Shown: one piece after another, positions 5,871 to 11,194 of the stretch | Layout: each line of letters opens with the position of its first letter | Position numbering within the stretch: the stretch's first letter is position 1 | Source: an uncultured Oscillospiraceae bacterium | GTDB lineage: Bacteria; Bacillota; Clostridia; Oscillospirales; Acutalibacteraceae | DNA length: 25,582 nucleotides | Reading direction: 5' to 3' | NCBI GenBank assembly: GCA_900540305.1 | Contig: UQFL01000025.1 | Coordinates: 1-25,582, forward strand | Made by a program: the position numbers and the translations under genes | Notes under the pieces: generated by a model | Told to the model about the DNA's origin: nothing | Seen by the model: only the letters and a program-made list of their open reading frames with translations | Database searches by the model: none

Positions 5871-7169
5871 TTAGTTATTATGACCTCTTTTAAAGCGTTT
5901 TTTGCCTTCTTCGCGGAAAGCGTCAATACCGCCTTTTTCATCATAAAGTCTTGCAGCTTCAAGACAAATGTCAAGTGACAGATTGATACAATCTTTATCC
6001 ATATTATCAGGTGTATCAAGTCTTGTATGATAATAAGTTTTCGGGTCATGGTTAACACCGCAGAAGCCTGAAGCAAGAAGTCCGTAACGGCTGAAGCCCT
6101 CAGCGTCAATAGCGCCGGGATAAATATCTGTTTCTTTCATTTCTATTCCGCAGTTTACGCCTGCTTCATAGATAAGTTCTGAAACAGCATTTGAGTTCTT
6201 CTGTGTTCCCGTACAGCCCTGTGAATAAATCTGAAGCTGTTCAATCTCACGCATGGTATCCATTGCGATAAATACCGTTTCAACCTCGGAAAGTTCATCT
6301 TTATGAGCTTTAGCGTAAGCAACAGAACCTCTAATACCTGCTTCTTCTGAGCCTGCAAGGAAAGCGCAAACCTCAGTATTTTCAAATCTTTCATCGTTAT
6401 CAGCCATCTCTTTGAGAACACCCATAGCTATGAAATCAGCCGTGAGGTTATCGTTTGCACCGTCAACGATTACTTTCCAGTTAATAAAGAAGCAAATTGC
6501 AATAAAGAACGGAACAAGAATTAATTGAATAATTCCGCATACAAGCCAAAAACTACTTACATATGAGCCGCCTGTGAGCGAATATATAAGCCATACTATA
6601 TTAAATATGCCGAGCACAATAACTCCGCCGATAGAGCCGCCCATTACAGGTGCAAGGCTTTTAATACCTCCGTGAAGAGAATATGTCCATTCATTTGCTG
6701 CGTCTGTATGACCTGCAAATATAATTCTTCTCTTTACCTCGCCCTTAGGAGCACGGCGAGCCATAACATTGCGGGATGTTTTTTTAGGAAACAGGAAATC
6801 AACATATTCCCTATACATAAGAAATTCAAAAACCAAGCAAGAAATTGCGAGCCAAACAATTATAGTTGATACTATTGCAAGACCGGGACCGGAAATAACA
6901 CCCTTATATGTAAGCCAATAAAACAGCACGGAAAGTATACCCATGCAGCCTGAAGGCGGAATCCATCCCATAAACGCACCGAAATGAACAGGAAAATCCT
7001 CCATTTCTACTGAATCAGACCACTTTTCAAGCTCCCCTTTTAAATATTTCTGAGCTTTTCTTTCACTATGTGAGCCTGGCGCTCTTTCTTTAAAATTTTC
7101 GCAGACATAACGAATGCCGTCTACCATGTACTTCTGTGTAGCTTCAGAAGCACCTTTAGTAAGCTTCAT
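5871..7169 (-). CDS. Membrane-embedded M28-family metallopeptidase
   Basis: A 432-residue Zn-dependent peptidase of the M28 (aminopeptidase Y/S-like) family. Metal and catalytic residues are visible: H154 (FAGHTDA), D240 (GANDNLTA), the E275-E276 pair (GSEEAG), D304 (AMDT) and H381 (YYHTRLDTPD). Unusually, there are four hydrophobic membrane segments: two at about 67-87 and 93-118, before the first ligand, and two at about 178-200 and 205-230, between H154 and D240. The protein is therefore anchored in the membrane with the active site assembled around a helical hairpin. It probably trims peptides at the membrane; the side and substrates are unknown. GGGGAAGGGG lies about 10 nt before the ATG. 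Confidence 0.88.
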   Translation of the reverse strand: MKLTKGASEATQKYMVDGIRYVCENFKERAPGSHSERKAQKYLKGELEKWSDSVEMEDFPVHFGAFMGWIPPSGCMGILSVLFYWLTYKGVISGPGLAIVSTIIVWLAISCLVFEFLMYREYVDFLFPKKTSRNVMARRAPKGEVKRRIIFAGHTDAANEWTYSLHGGIKSLAPVMGGSIGGVIVLGIFNIVWLIYSLTGGSYVSSFWLVCGIIQLILVPFFIAICFFINWKVIVDGANDNLTADFIAMGVLKEMADNDERFENTEVCAFLAGSEEAGIRGSVAYAKAHKDELSEVETVFIAMDTMREIEQLQIYSQGCTGTQKNSNAVSELIYEAGVNCGIEMKETDIYPGAIDAEGFSRYGLLASGFCGVNHDPKTYYHTRLDTPDNMDKDCINLSLDICLEAARLYDEKGGIDAFREEGKKRFKRGHNN

Positions 7170-7202
7170 AAATACAGCCCCTTCCCCAAATTTTATAACT
7201 TG

Positions 7203-7231
7203 ATTATATTACAAATTGAAATATTTTGCAA
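7203..7231 (-). promoter_or_regulatory. Promoter of the M28 peptidase gene
   Basis: On the minus strand, TTGCAA (7226-7231), a 17-bp spacer and a perfect TATAAT (7203-7208), about 35 nt upstream of the start codon. Confidence 0.7.
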
Positions 7232-7259
7232 TAACTCTCTGTAATTTTATAATTTTTTC

Positions 7260-7283
7260 TGTTGTGAATTGTTGCTCACAACA
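7260..7283. promoter_or_regulatory. Inverted repeat between M28 and gdhA genes
   Basis: TGTTGTGA (7260-7267), an 8-nt gap and TCACAACA (7276-7283) form a perfect dyad between two divergent promoters. It could be an operator for a regulator of gdhA or the peptidase. No T tract follows, so a terminator is unlikely. Confidence 0.45.
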
Positions 7284-7355
7284 ATGTATAAAAATATTAT
7301 AAAAATTGTATAATAATTTTACTTATGCATATTGCAATTTTTTAAAACTTGTTAA

Positions 7356-7384
7356 TTGTCAACAAAAAACAGAAATGATAAAAT
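7356..7384 (+). promoter_or_regulatory. Promoter of gdhA
   Basis: TTGTCA (7356-7361), a 17-bp spacer and TAAAAT (7379-7384) with an upstream TGA (extended -10). It lies about 40 nt before the gdhA start. Confidence 0.68.
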
Positions 7385-7422
7385 ATACAAGTAAAAAATT
7401 TACAGCTTAGGAGAGGATAAAT

Positions 7423-8769
7423 ATGAGTATCAAAAACGAATATCTTGCAGGACTCATGGAAAGAGTTATCAAGAGAAATCCCAACGAGCCCGAATTCCAT
7501 CAGGCAGTTGAAGAGGTTCTCGAATCACTCGAACCAGTTGCGGAATCTCACCCCGAATACATCGAAAAAGGCGTATTCGAGATGATAGTAGAGCCTGAGA
7601 GAATAATCAAGTTCCGTGTTCCCTGGGTTGACGACAACGGCAACATCCAGGTAAACAGAGGATACAGAATTCAGTACAACAGCGCAATCGGTCCCTATAA
7701 GGGCGGACTTCGCTTCCATCCCTCAGTATATGAAGGAATTATCAAATTCCTTGGCTTTGAGCAGATTTTCAAAAACAGCCTTACAGGTCTTCCCATCGGC
7801 GGCGCAAAAGGCGGTTCAGATTTCGACCCCAAGGGAAAGAGCGATATGGAAGTTATGCGTTTCTGCCAGAGCTTTATGACAGAGCTTTACAGACATATCG
7901 GTGCAGACACTGATGTTCCCGCTGGCGACATCGGCGTAGGCGCTCGTGAAATCGGATTCCTTTTCGGACAGTACAAGAGAATAGTTAATCAGAACAACGG
8001 CGTTCTCACAGGTAAGGGTCTCAACTACGGCGGTTCTCTTGTTAGAACAGAGGCAACAGGTTATGGTCTTTGCTATTACACAGAAGCTATGCTCAATGAC
8101 CACGGCACTTCATTCAAGGGCAAGAAAGTTGTTATTTCAGGTTCAGGCAATGTTGCTATTTACGCTTGTGAAAAAGCAACACAGCTTGGCGCTAAAGTTA
8201 TCACAATGAGTGACTCTGACGGTTATATCATCGATAAGAGAGGTATTGACCTTGCTCTTGTTAAGGAGCTCAAGGAAGTTGAGAGAAAGAGAATCAGAGA
8301 GTATGTAACTTATCATCCCGAAGCTGAATACCACGAGGGTTGCAGCGGCGTTTGGAGCGTTAAGTGTGACATTGCTCTTCCCTGTGCTACTCAGAACGAG
8401 CTTGACGGCGAAGCTGCTAAGCTTCTTATTGAAAACGGCGTAATGGCTGTTTGCGAGGGTGCTAACATGCCTTCTACTCCCGAAGCTATTCTTGAATTCC
8501 AGAACAACAATGTTCTTTTCGGACCTGCAAAGGCTACAAACGCAGGCGGCGTTGCTACTTCTGCTCTTGAAATGTGCCAGAACAGCTCTCGCCATCCGTG
8601 GGATTTTGAAACAGTTGACAAAGAGCTCAAGAGCATTATGGAAAACATCTATACAATGAGCTGCGAAGCTGCAAAGAAATACGGCGTTGAAGGCAACCTT
8701 GTTGCTGGCGCAAATATTGCAGGCTTTATCAAAGTTGCAGAAGCAATGCTTTGCCAGGGTATTGTTTAA
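7423..8769 (+). CDS. gdhA: Glutamate dehydrogenase, NADP-type
   Basis: A 448-residue hexameric-type glutamate dehydrogenase. It interconverts 2-oxoglutarate plus ammonium and L-glutamate in the cytoplasm, linking carbon and nitrogen metabolism. The substrate-site Lys is in GPYKGGLRFHP (K93), the catalytic Lys in GGAKGGSDFDP (K129) and the catalytic Asp in PAGDIGVG (D169). The Rossmann dinucleotide loop is GSGNVA (240-245), followed by SDSDG, a pattern usual in NADP-using members; coenzyme choice is inferred. Length is normal for the bacterial small-subunit class. A GGAGAGGA ribosome site precedes the ATG. Codon use is noticeably more biased than in neighbouring genes, as expected for high expression. 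Confidence 0.97.
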   Translation: MSIKNEYLAGLMERVIKRNPNEPEFHQAVEEVLESLEPVAESHPEYIEKGVFEMIVEPERIIKFRVPWVDDNGNIQVNRGYRIQYNSAIGPYKGGLRFHPSVYEGIIKFLGFEQIFKNSLTGLPIGGAKGGSDFDPKGKSDMEVMRFCQSFMTELYRHIGADTDVPAGDIGVGAREIGFLFGQYKRIVNQNNGVLTGKGLNYGGSLVRTEATGYGLCYYTEAMLNDHGTSFKGKKVVISGSGNVAIYACEKATQLGAKVITMSDSDGYIIDKRGIDLALVKELKEVERKRIREYVTYHPEAEYHEGCSGVWSVKCDIALPCATQNELDGEAAKLLIENGVMAVCEGANMPSTPEAILEFQNNNVLFGPAKATNAGGVATSALEMCQNSSRHPWDFETVDKELKSIMENIYTMSCEAAKKYGVEGNLVAGANIAGFIKVAEAMLCQGIV

Positions 8770-8792
8770 TATAAAACATTATATATAGAATA

Positions 8793-8835
8793 AACCGCCT
8801 TTATGCAATCAGCATAAAGGCGGTTATTATTTGCT
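8793..8835 (+). terminator. gdhA terminator
   Basis: A perfect 14-bp stem, AACCGCCTTTATGC (8793-8806) with GCATAAAGGCGGTT (8812-8825), is followed by ATTATTTG. It lies 23 nt after the gdhA stop. Confidence 0.88.
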
Positions 8836-8845
8836 TTTCAACAAT

Positions 8846-8874
8846 AAAAAACCTCGGAATAAACCGAGTTTTTT
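8846..8874 (-). terminator. Terminator for the antisense RNA (and backup for gdhA)
   Basis: An A-rich arm with CCTCGG (8852-8857) and CCGAG plus a T run (8864-8874) form an 11-bp stem with one bulged base. It has A/T tracts on both sides, so it works in both directions. On the minus strand it would end transcripts from the promoter at 9077-9105. Confidence 0.65.
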
Positions 8875-8892
8875 ATATTTTTCAAAAATATC

Positions 8893-8921
8893 TTATCATA
8901 CTAGCCTGAGTATGATATAAT
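8893..8921 (+). promoter_or_regulatory. Promoter with overlapping operator at the small-peptide locus
   Basis: TTATCA (8893-8898), a 17-bp spacer and TATAAT (8916-8921) preceded by TGA (extended -10). A perfect dyad, TATCATACT (8894-8902) and AGTATGATA (8909-8917) with a 6-nt centre, fills the space between and overlaps both boxes. A repressor bound there would shut the promoter off. The ribbon-helix-helix protein encoded downstream is the natural candidate. Confidence 0.65.
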
Positions 8922-8937
8922 TATATCAGAAAGTGAG

Positions 8938-9015
8938 GTGAAAAAAACGATTAAGTTAATATCAAGTATAGCCAACTTAATAAGCTCGCTGTTAGCGTTA
9001 TTAACAGTATCATAG
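8938..9015 (+). CDS. 25-codon hydrophobic leader peptide or toxin candidate
   Basis: A short ORF from GTG 8938 encodes a basic start (KKTIK) followed by a hydrophobic stretch (LISSIANLISSLLALLTVS), then TAG. It lies 10 nt after the predicted transcription start. The good ribosome site GAGGTG (8935-8940) overlaps the GTG, so initiation at GTG is doubtful. ATT 8950, 9 nt from the ribosome site, is the better-spaced though rare start. The C-terminal half of the ORF lies inside the long hairpin at 8969-9030. It may be a leader peptide controlling the next ORF, a toxin itself, or chance. No family is recognised. Confidence 0.35.
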   Translation: MKKTIKLISSIANLISSLLALLTVS

Positions 9016-9030
9016 CTTACAAGTTGGCTA
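8969..9030. repeat. Long multi-stem inverted repeat (RNA hairpin)
   Basis: Three nested perfect arms: TAGCCAACTT (8969-8978) with AAGTTGGCTA (9021-9030); AAGCT (8982-8986) with AGCTT (9014-9018); CTGTTA (8989-8994) with TAACAG (9002-9007). Together they give 21 base pairs with small internal loops. It would fold in RNA from either strand and has no T tract, so it is not an ordinary terminator. Confidence 0.75.
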
Positions 9031-9076
9031 AACACAAATAAGGGACAAGAGCAAAAACTCTCCTAACCTTAAATAT

Positions 9077-9105
9077 ATTATAACTCAATCAATAAAAATA
9101 TGCAA
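9077..9105 (-). promoter_or_regulatory. Minus-strand promoter opposing the small-peptide genes
   Basis: On the minus strand, TTGCAT (9100-9105), a 17-bp spacer and a perfect TATAAT (9077-9082). The -35 box coincides with the ATG of the 28-residue peptide. It drives transcription leftwards across the leader. Confidence 0.55.
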
Positions 9106-9186
9106 GCATTATCATTGATAATCAGTATCGTTGCGCTTATTATAAGCGTAGCAGCATTCGTAACTATACTGAAAAAAAGGAAGTGA
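9100..9186 (+). CDS. 28-residue membrane peptide, holin-like type I toxin candidate
   Basis: A tiny ORF encodes one hydrophobic helix starting with ALSLIISIVALIIS and ending in the basic tail TILKKRK. This layout (an ALSL-type start, a single helix, then a Lys/Arg tail) matches the TxpA/BsrG/'putative holin-like toxin' group of Bacillota prophages. In that group, overproduced peptide damages the membrane and an antisense RNA holds it off. No ribosome site precedes the ATG, so translation may be coupled, structure-controlled or near-leaderless. The next gene's ribosome site lies in its last codons, and the ribbon-helix-helix start is 5 nt after its stop, so the two form one unit. Too short for confident homology. 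Confidence 0.5.
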   Translation: MQALSLIISIVALIISVAAFVTILKKRK

Positions 9187-9191
9187 CACCA

Positions 9192-9392
9192 ATGCCAGAA
9201 GAAAAAAGAAAAACAACAACTTCATCCGCTGTTAAACGCAGATACAACGACAAAGTTTATTCCGTTGTCAAAGCTGAATTGCCAAAAGAATTAGTTGCAG
9301 AATTCAAAGAACTTTGCAAGGAAAAAGGCGTTTCGCAGGCAAGCGTTATAAAAAACGCTTTAGAACAATTTATCAATGAAAACAGAGCATAA
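9192..9392 (+). CDS. Ribbon-helix-helix (Arc/CopG-like) DNA-binding protein
   Basis: A 66-residue basic protein. Residues 1-25 are a Lys/Arg/Thr-rich tail. The ribbon-helix-helix core follows: a beta strand around YSVVKAELP, helix A (KELVAEFKELCKEKG), a turn and helix B (SQASVIKNALEQFI). Such proteins dimerise and bind palindromic operators, and they are common as prophage or toxin-locus regulators. ATG 9192 is preferred over GTG 9183 because AAGGA (9177-9181) has proper spacing only for 9192. It sits directly after the 28-residue peptide, suggesting autoregulation through the dyad at 8894-8917. Targets are inferred. Confidence 0.78.
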   Translation: MPEEKRKTTTSSAVKRRYNDKVYSVVKAELPKELVAEFKELCKEKGVSQASVIKNALEQFINENRA

Positions 9393-9426
9393 AAAAATGC
9401 CCTCGGCGAAAACCGAGGGCTTTTGT
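9392..9426. terminator. Bidirectional terminator of the RHH gene and the phage late operon
   Basis: GCCCTCGG and CCGAGGGC form an 8-bp GC-rich stem around GCGAAAA, flanked by an A run on one side and T's on the other. It serves the + RHH gene and, on the minus strand, the end of the late phage operon, whose last stop is at 9428. Confidence 0.85.
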
Positions 9427-9427
9427 A

Positions 9428-9655
9428 CTATTTAAGGCACTTAGTCAAAACTGTACCTTTTATTTTTTTCTTTTCCTTTGTAACGCCCTGAATTTCAGTG
9501 CGTTCTGCGGTTTCGTCAAATTCGCCTACGAGCTCGACTTTTGTACCGTTCGGAATTATTCCGAGTACTTCTCCGTTTTCATCACGAACATTGACACCAA
9601 TATAAGGTTTTTCAGCGTCAACCGTCATTTTTACGGTCTTTTTCTTTTCAGCCAT
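9428..9655 (-). CDS. Small phage protein with SH3-like core
   Basis: A 75-residue basic protein with no signal peptide. The middle (IGVNVRDENGEVLGIIPNGT, about 19-38, then KVELVGEF) matches the opening strands of bacterial SH3 domains (N-V-R...G-x-x-x-G-T-x-V). It is therefore probably a compact SH3-like beta barrel. It is the last gene of the late operon, and its ATG overlaps the lysin stop (TAATG), so it is translationally coupled to lysis. The role is unknown; an accessory wall-binding or regulatory subunit for the lysin is one possibility. Confidence 0.7.
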   Translation of the reverse strand: MAEKKKTVKMTVDAEKPYIGVNVRDENGEVLGIIPNGTKVELVGEFDETAERTEIQGVTKEKKKIKGTVLTKCLK

Positions 9656-10518
9656 TATTCAACACCTCCGTCATAAACTACAAAGCCTGTCTTATAATCG
9701 TCAGAGCCGTCAACCTTGTATGCAACAAGATACATTCCGTCGATTTTGGCAAGGCAGGTGCAGCTCTCATTTTTATTGAGTGAGCCGATAATGGTTTTCT
9801 TATCAACATCGGCGTAAACTGTTTCAGAAGTTGAGCCGTTTTTATAATTCTTTCCGCCTTTCGGTGCTGTCTTGATACCGCCCGAATACTCTACAAAGCC
9901 TGCCGTTGCGTGTTTGCCACCGTCGGATGTTGTGACAATGAGATAGTTTCCGCCATATTTTCCGTAGCACCAAGCACCGACACGAGGATTAATATCCTCA
10001 AATTTATCACTCAAATTTGATTTTCTGAAGAACTTCTCTTCTGTTGAACCATTAAGCCACTGAACTCTGTTTGAATATGGTGTTGTACCTTTATTTGAAA
10101 TTCCACTCTGGTCTTTCGGGCGAAGCACACCGTACACATTATCATATCCGTGCTTCACTTTATGCATTTTCTTTCCATTCCAGTTCTGGTCATATGAATA
10201 GAAATATGAGGTTGTGCCCTCACCTGTGCAGATAGCTATATGTCCACATCCGCTGCCCACTTTTCCGTTCCACACCATTATATCGCCCTTCTGCGGAACA
10301 AAGGACGCAGTATTTGATATTTTGGTGAAATTGTTTTTAAGCTCTGATATTTTTTCAAAATTCAGCCAGTAGTACTTTGCATTTCCCCAACTGCCTGCTT
10401 TAATGCCGAACACTTTATCAAGATACAGCTTAATGAGGTCAACACACTGCACACCATAAGCACCGTCATAATCTGTTCCCTTGCCGTTATATGTAGATAC
10501 AAACTTTTCAAAAGTCAT
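9655..10518 (-). CDS. Internal-start endolysin product (CHAP plus binding modules)
   Basis: Within the fusion ORF, ATG 10518 begins MTFEKFVSTYNGK, which is where free-standing CHAP endolysins of this type usually start. It is preceded on the minus strand by AGGAG (10531-10527) with 8 nt spacing, as good as the upstream site. The product would be a 287-residue soluble endolysin with no membrane segment. This is a prediction of dual translation, not an observed product. Confidence 0.5.
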   Translation of the reverse strand: MTFEKFVSTYNGKGTDYDGAYGVQCVDLIKLYLDKVFGIKAGSWGNAKYYWLNFEKISELKNNFTKISNTASFVPQKGDIMVWNGKVGSGCGHIAICTGEGTTSYFYSYDQNWNGKKMHKVKHGYDNVYGVLRPKDQSGISNKGTTPYSNRVQWLNGSTEEKFFRKSNLSDKFEDINPRVGAWCYGKYGGNYLIVTTSDGGKHATAGFVEYSGGIKTAPKGGKNYKNGSTSETVYADVDKKTIIGSLNKNESCTCLAKIDGMYLVAYKVDGSDDYKTGFVVYDGGVE

Positions 10519-10770
10519 TGAGCCCGCTCCTGTTTCTCCTGATTTAAGGCTCTTAAGAAATTCATCCGCCTTGATTGCGGCTTCTGAAAAGCTGTTGTTT
10601 TTCCAAAAGCCAACAAGCACCATTGCAACTTCAATAAACACTTCGACATAAGCAGCAACCGTGCCCTCTTCAATGTCAATTACTGGCTTACCGATTGCTT
10701 TCAGAATGAAATTGATTACTACAATTACAATCATTATTGTTCTGACTATTGTTCCTGTTGTGATTTTCAT
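9655..10770 (-). CDS. Holin-CHAP endolysin fusion protein
   Basis: One uninterrupted 371-residue ORF joins two lysis functions. Residues 1-83 are an SPP1-type holin: two membrane segments (about 6-27 and 41-60) and the family tail WWKNNS-like FWKNNSFSEAAIKADEFLK. Residues 85-225 are a CHAP amidase/endopeptidase with catalytic C109 (GVQCVDL) and H177 (GCGHIAI). Residues 235-371 hold two related modules, each starting with NGST, probably SH3-like wall-binding repeats. ATG 10770 is chosen because GGAGG lies 7 nt upstream; the 18-residue extension to 10824 lacks this. An internal ATG at 10518 has its own ribosome site, so a separate endolysin may also be made. These are normally two genes. Confidence 0.87.
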   Translation of the reverse strand: MKITTGTIVRTIMIVIVVINFILKAIGKPVIDIEEGTVAAYVEVFIEVAMVLVGFWKNNSFSEAAIKADEFLKSLKSGETGAGSMTFEKFVSTYNGKGTDYDGAYGVQCVDLIKLYLDKVFGIKAGSWGNAKYYWLNFEKISELKNNFTKISNTASFVPQKGDIMVWNGKVGSGCGHIAICTGEGTTSYFYSYDQNWNGKKMHKVKHGYDNVYGVLRPKDQSGISNKGTTPYSNRVQWLNGSTEEKFFRKSNLSDKFEDINPRVGAWCYGKYGGNYLIVTTSDGGKHATAGFVEYSGGIKTAPKGGKNYKNGSTSETVYADVDKKTIIGSLNKNESCTCLAKIDGMYLVAYKVDGSDDYKTGFVVYDGGVE

Positions 10771-10786
10771 ATTTATACCTCCAATA

Positions 10787-11089
10787 TTATTTATTTTTAA
10801 AATGTAAATCTTTGATGTCTTCAAACATCTTTGTTACCATTCCGTTACCACCGAGAGCGTGATATGCCTCATACATCTCGCAGAAGTTTTGATATGCGTA
10901 TGTAGGTATCTCGCCTTTTTTCATATATTTATCGTGATAATCAATAAGCTGAACACGCAAGAGCAACATTGTTCCTTTGCTATTTGCACTTCTATCCCTT
11001 TTCTGACGCTTCAGGAGCCATACAATATATCCCAAAATAATGGGTAGTGATACGGTACAGATTTCTAATAAGTATTTCAACTTAACCAC
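10787..11089 (-). CDS. Small phage membrane protein upstream of the lysis gene
   Basis: A 100-residue protein with one N-terminal membrane helix (about residues 6-24, CTVSLPIILGYIVWLL), a basic stop-transfer segment (KRQKRDR) and a soluble helical tail (LLRVQLIDYHDKYMKKGEIP, then YAYQNFCEMYEAYHALGGNG). This protein type commonly sits next to holins in phages of Bacillota. It may be a second holin component or antiholin, but function is unproven. The start could be GTG 11089 or TTG 11080; the latter has GGGTGG better placed. It overlaps the preceding 35-codon ORF and ends 16 nt before the holin-lysin start. Confidence 0.7.
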   Translation of the reverse strand: MVKLKYLLEICTVSLPIILGYIVWLLKRQKRDRSANSKGTMLLLRVQLIDYHDKYMKKGEIPTYAYQNFCEMYEAYHALGGNGMVTKMFEDIKDLHFKNK

Positions 11090-11189
11090 CCACTTCCGTT
11101 TTCTTTTTTTCTTCAGCTTCTTTCATAAGCAAGTATAATGGATGGTCTTTCGGAATATCTACAAGCTTTCCATTACTCAATAACTGCAT
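11082..11189 (-). CDS. 35-residue phage protein of unknown function
   Basis: A short ORF from ATG 11189 begins MQLLSNGKLVDIPKDHPLY and ends in a charged segment (EEKKKTEVGG). A strong ribosome site, AGAGGTGA, lies a few nt upstream, and it fits exactly between the fibre gene (5-nt gap) and the next gene (overlap). These positional signals and the conserved-looking start support a real gene. Tiny proteins in this position (after the tail fibre) are common in siphoviruses, some called XkdX-like; I cannot assign it. Confidence 0.7.
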   Translation of the reverse strand: MQLLSNGKLVDIPKDHPLYLLMKEAEEKKKTEVGG

Positions 11190-11194
11190 ATTTA

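Larger units (their letters stand above)
8850..9070 (-). ncRNA. Predicted antisense RNA (antitoxin candidate)
   Basis: Transcription from the minus-strand promoter at 9077-9105 should start near 9070. It would reach the hairpin terminator at 8846-8874, giving an RNA of roughly 220 nt. It would be fully complementary to the leader of the + transcript, including its ribosome site and the hairpin at 8969-9030. No convincing ORF with a ribosome site is seen on it. The arrangement resembles antisense RNAs of type I toxin systems that pair with the toxin mRNA leader. It is predicted from promoter and terminator only. Confidence 0.38.

Noticed and set aside
8143..8595. 150-codon minus-strand ORF inside gdhA
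   Set aside because: A shadow of the biased codon use of gdhA, with no ribosome site and no recognisable domain.
8956..9015. Minus-strand 20-codon hydrophobic ORF (from ATG near 9015) on the predicted antisense RNA
   Set aside because: No ribosome site; it is the mirror of a hairpin rich in T and A codons, so chance hydrophobicity is likely.
9655..10824. Start of the holin-lysin at 10824
   Set aside because: Adds an 18-residue segment with no ribosome site that runs into the end of the preceding gene; GGAGG fits ATG 10770.
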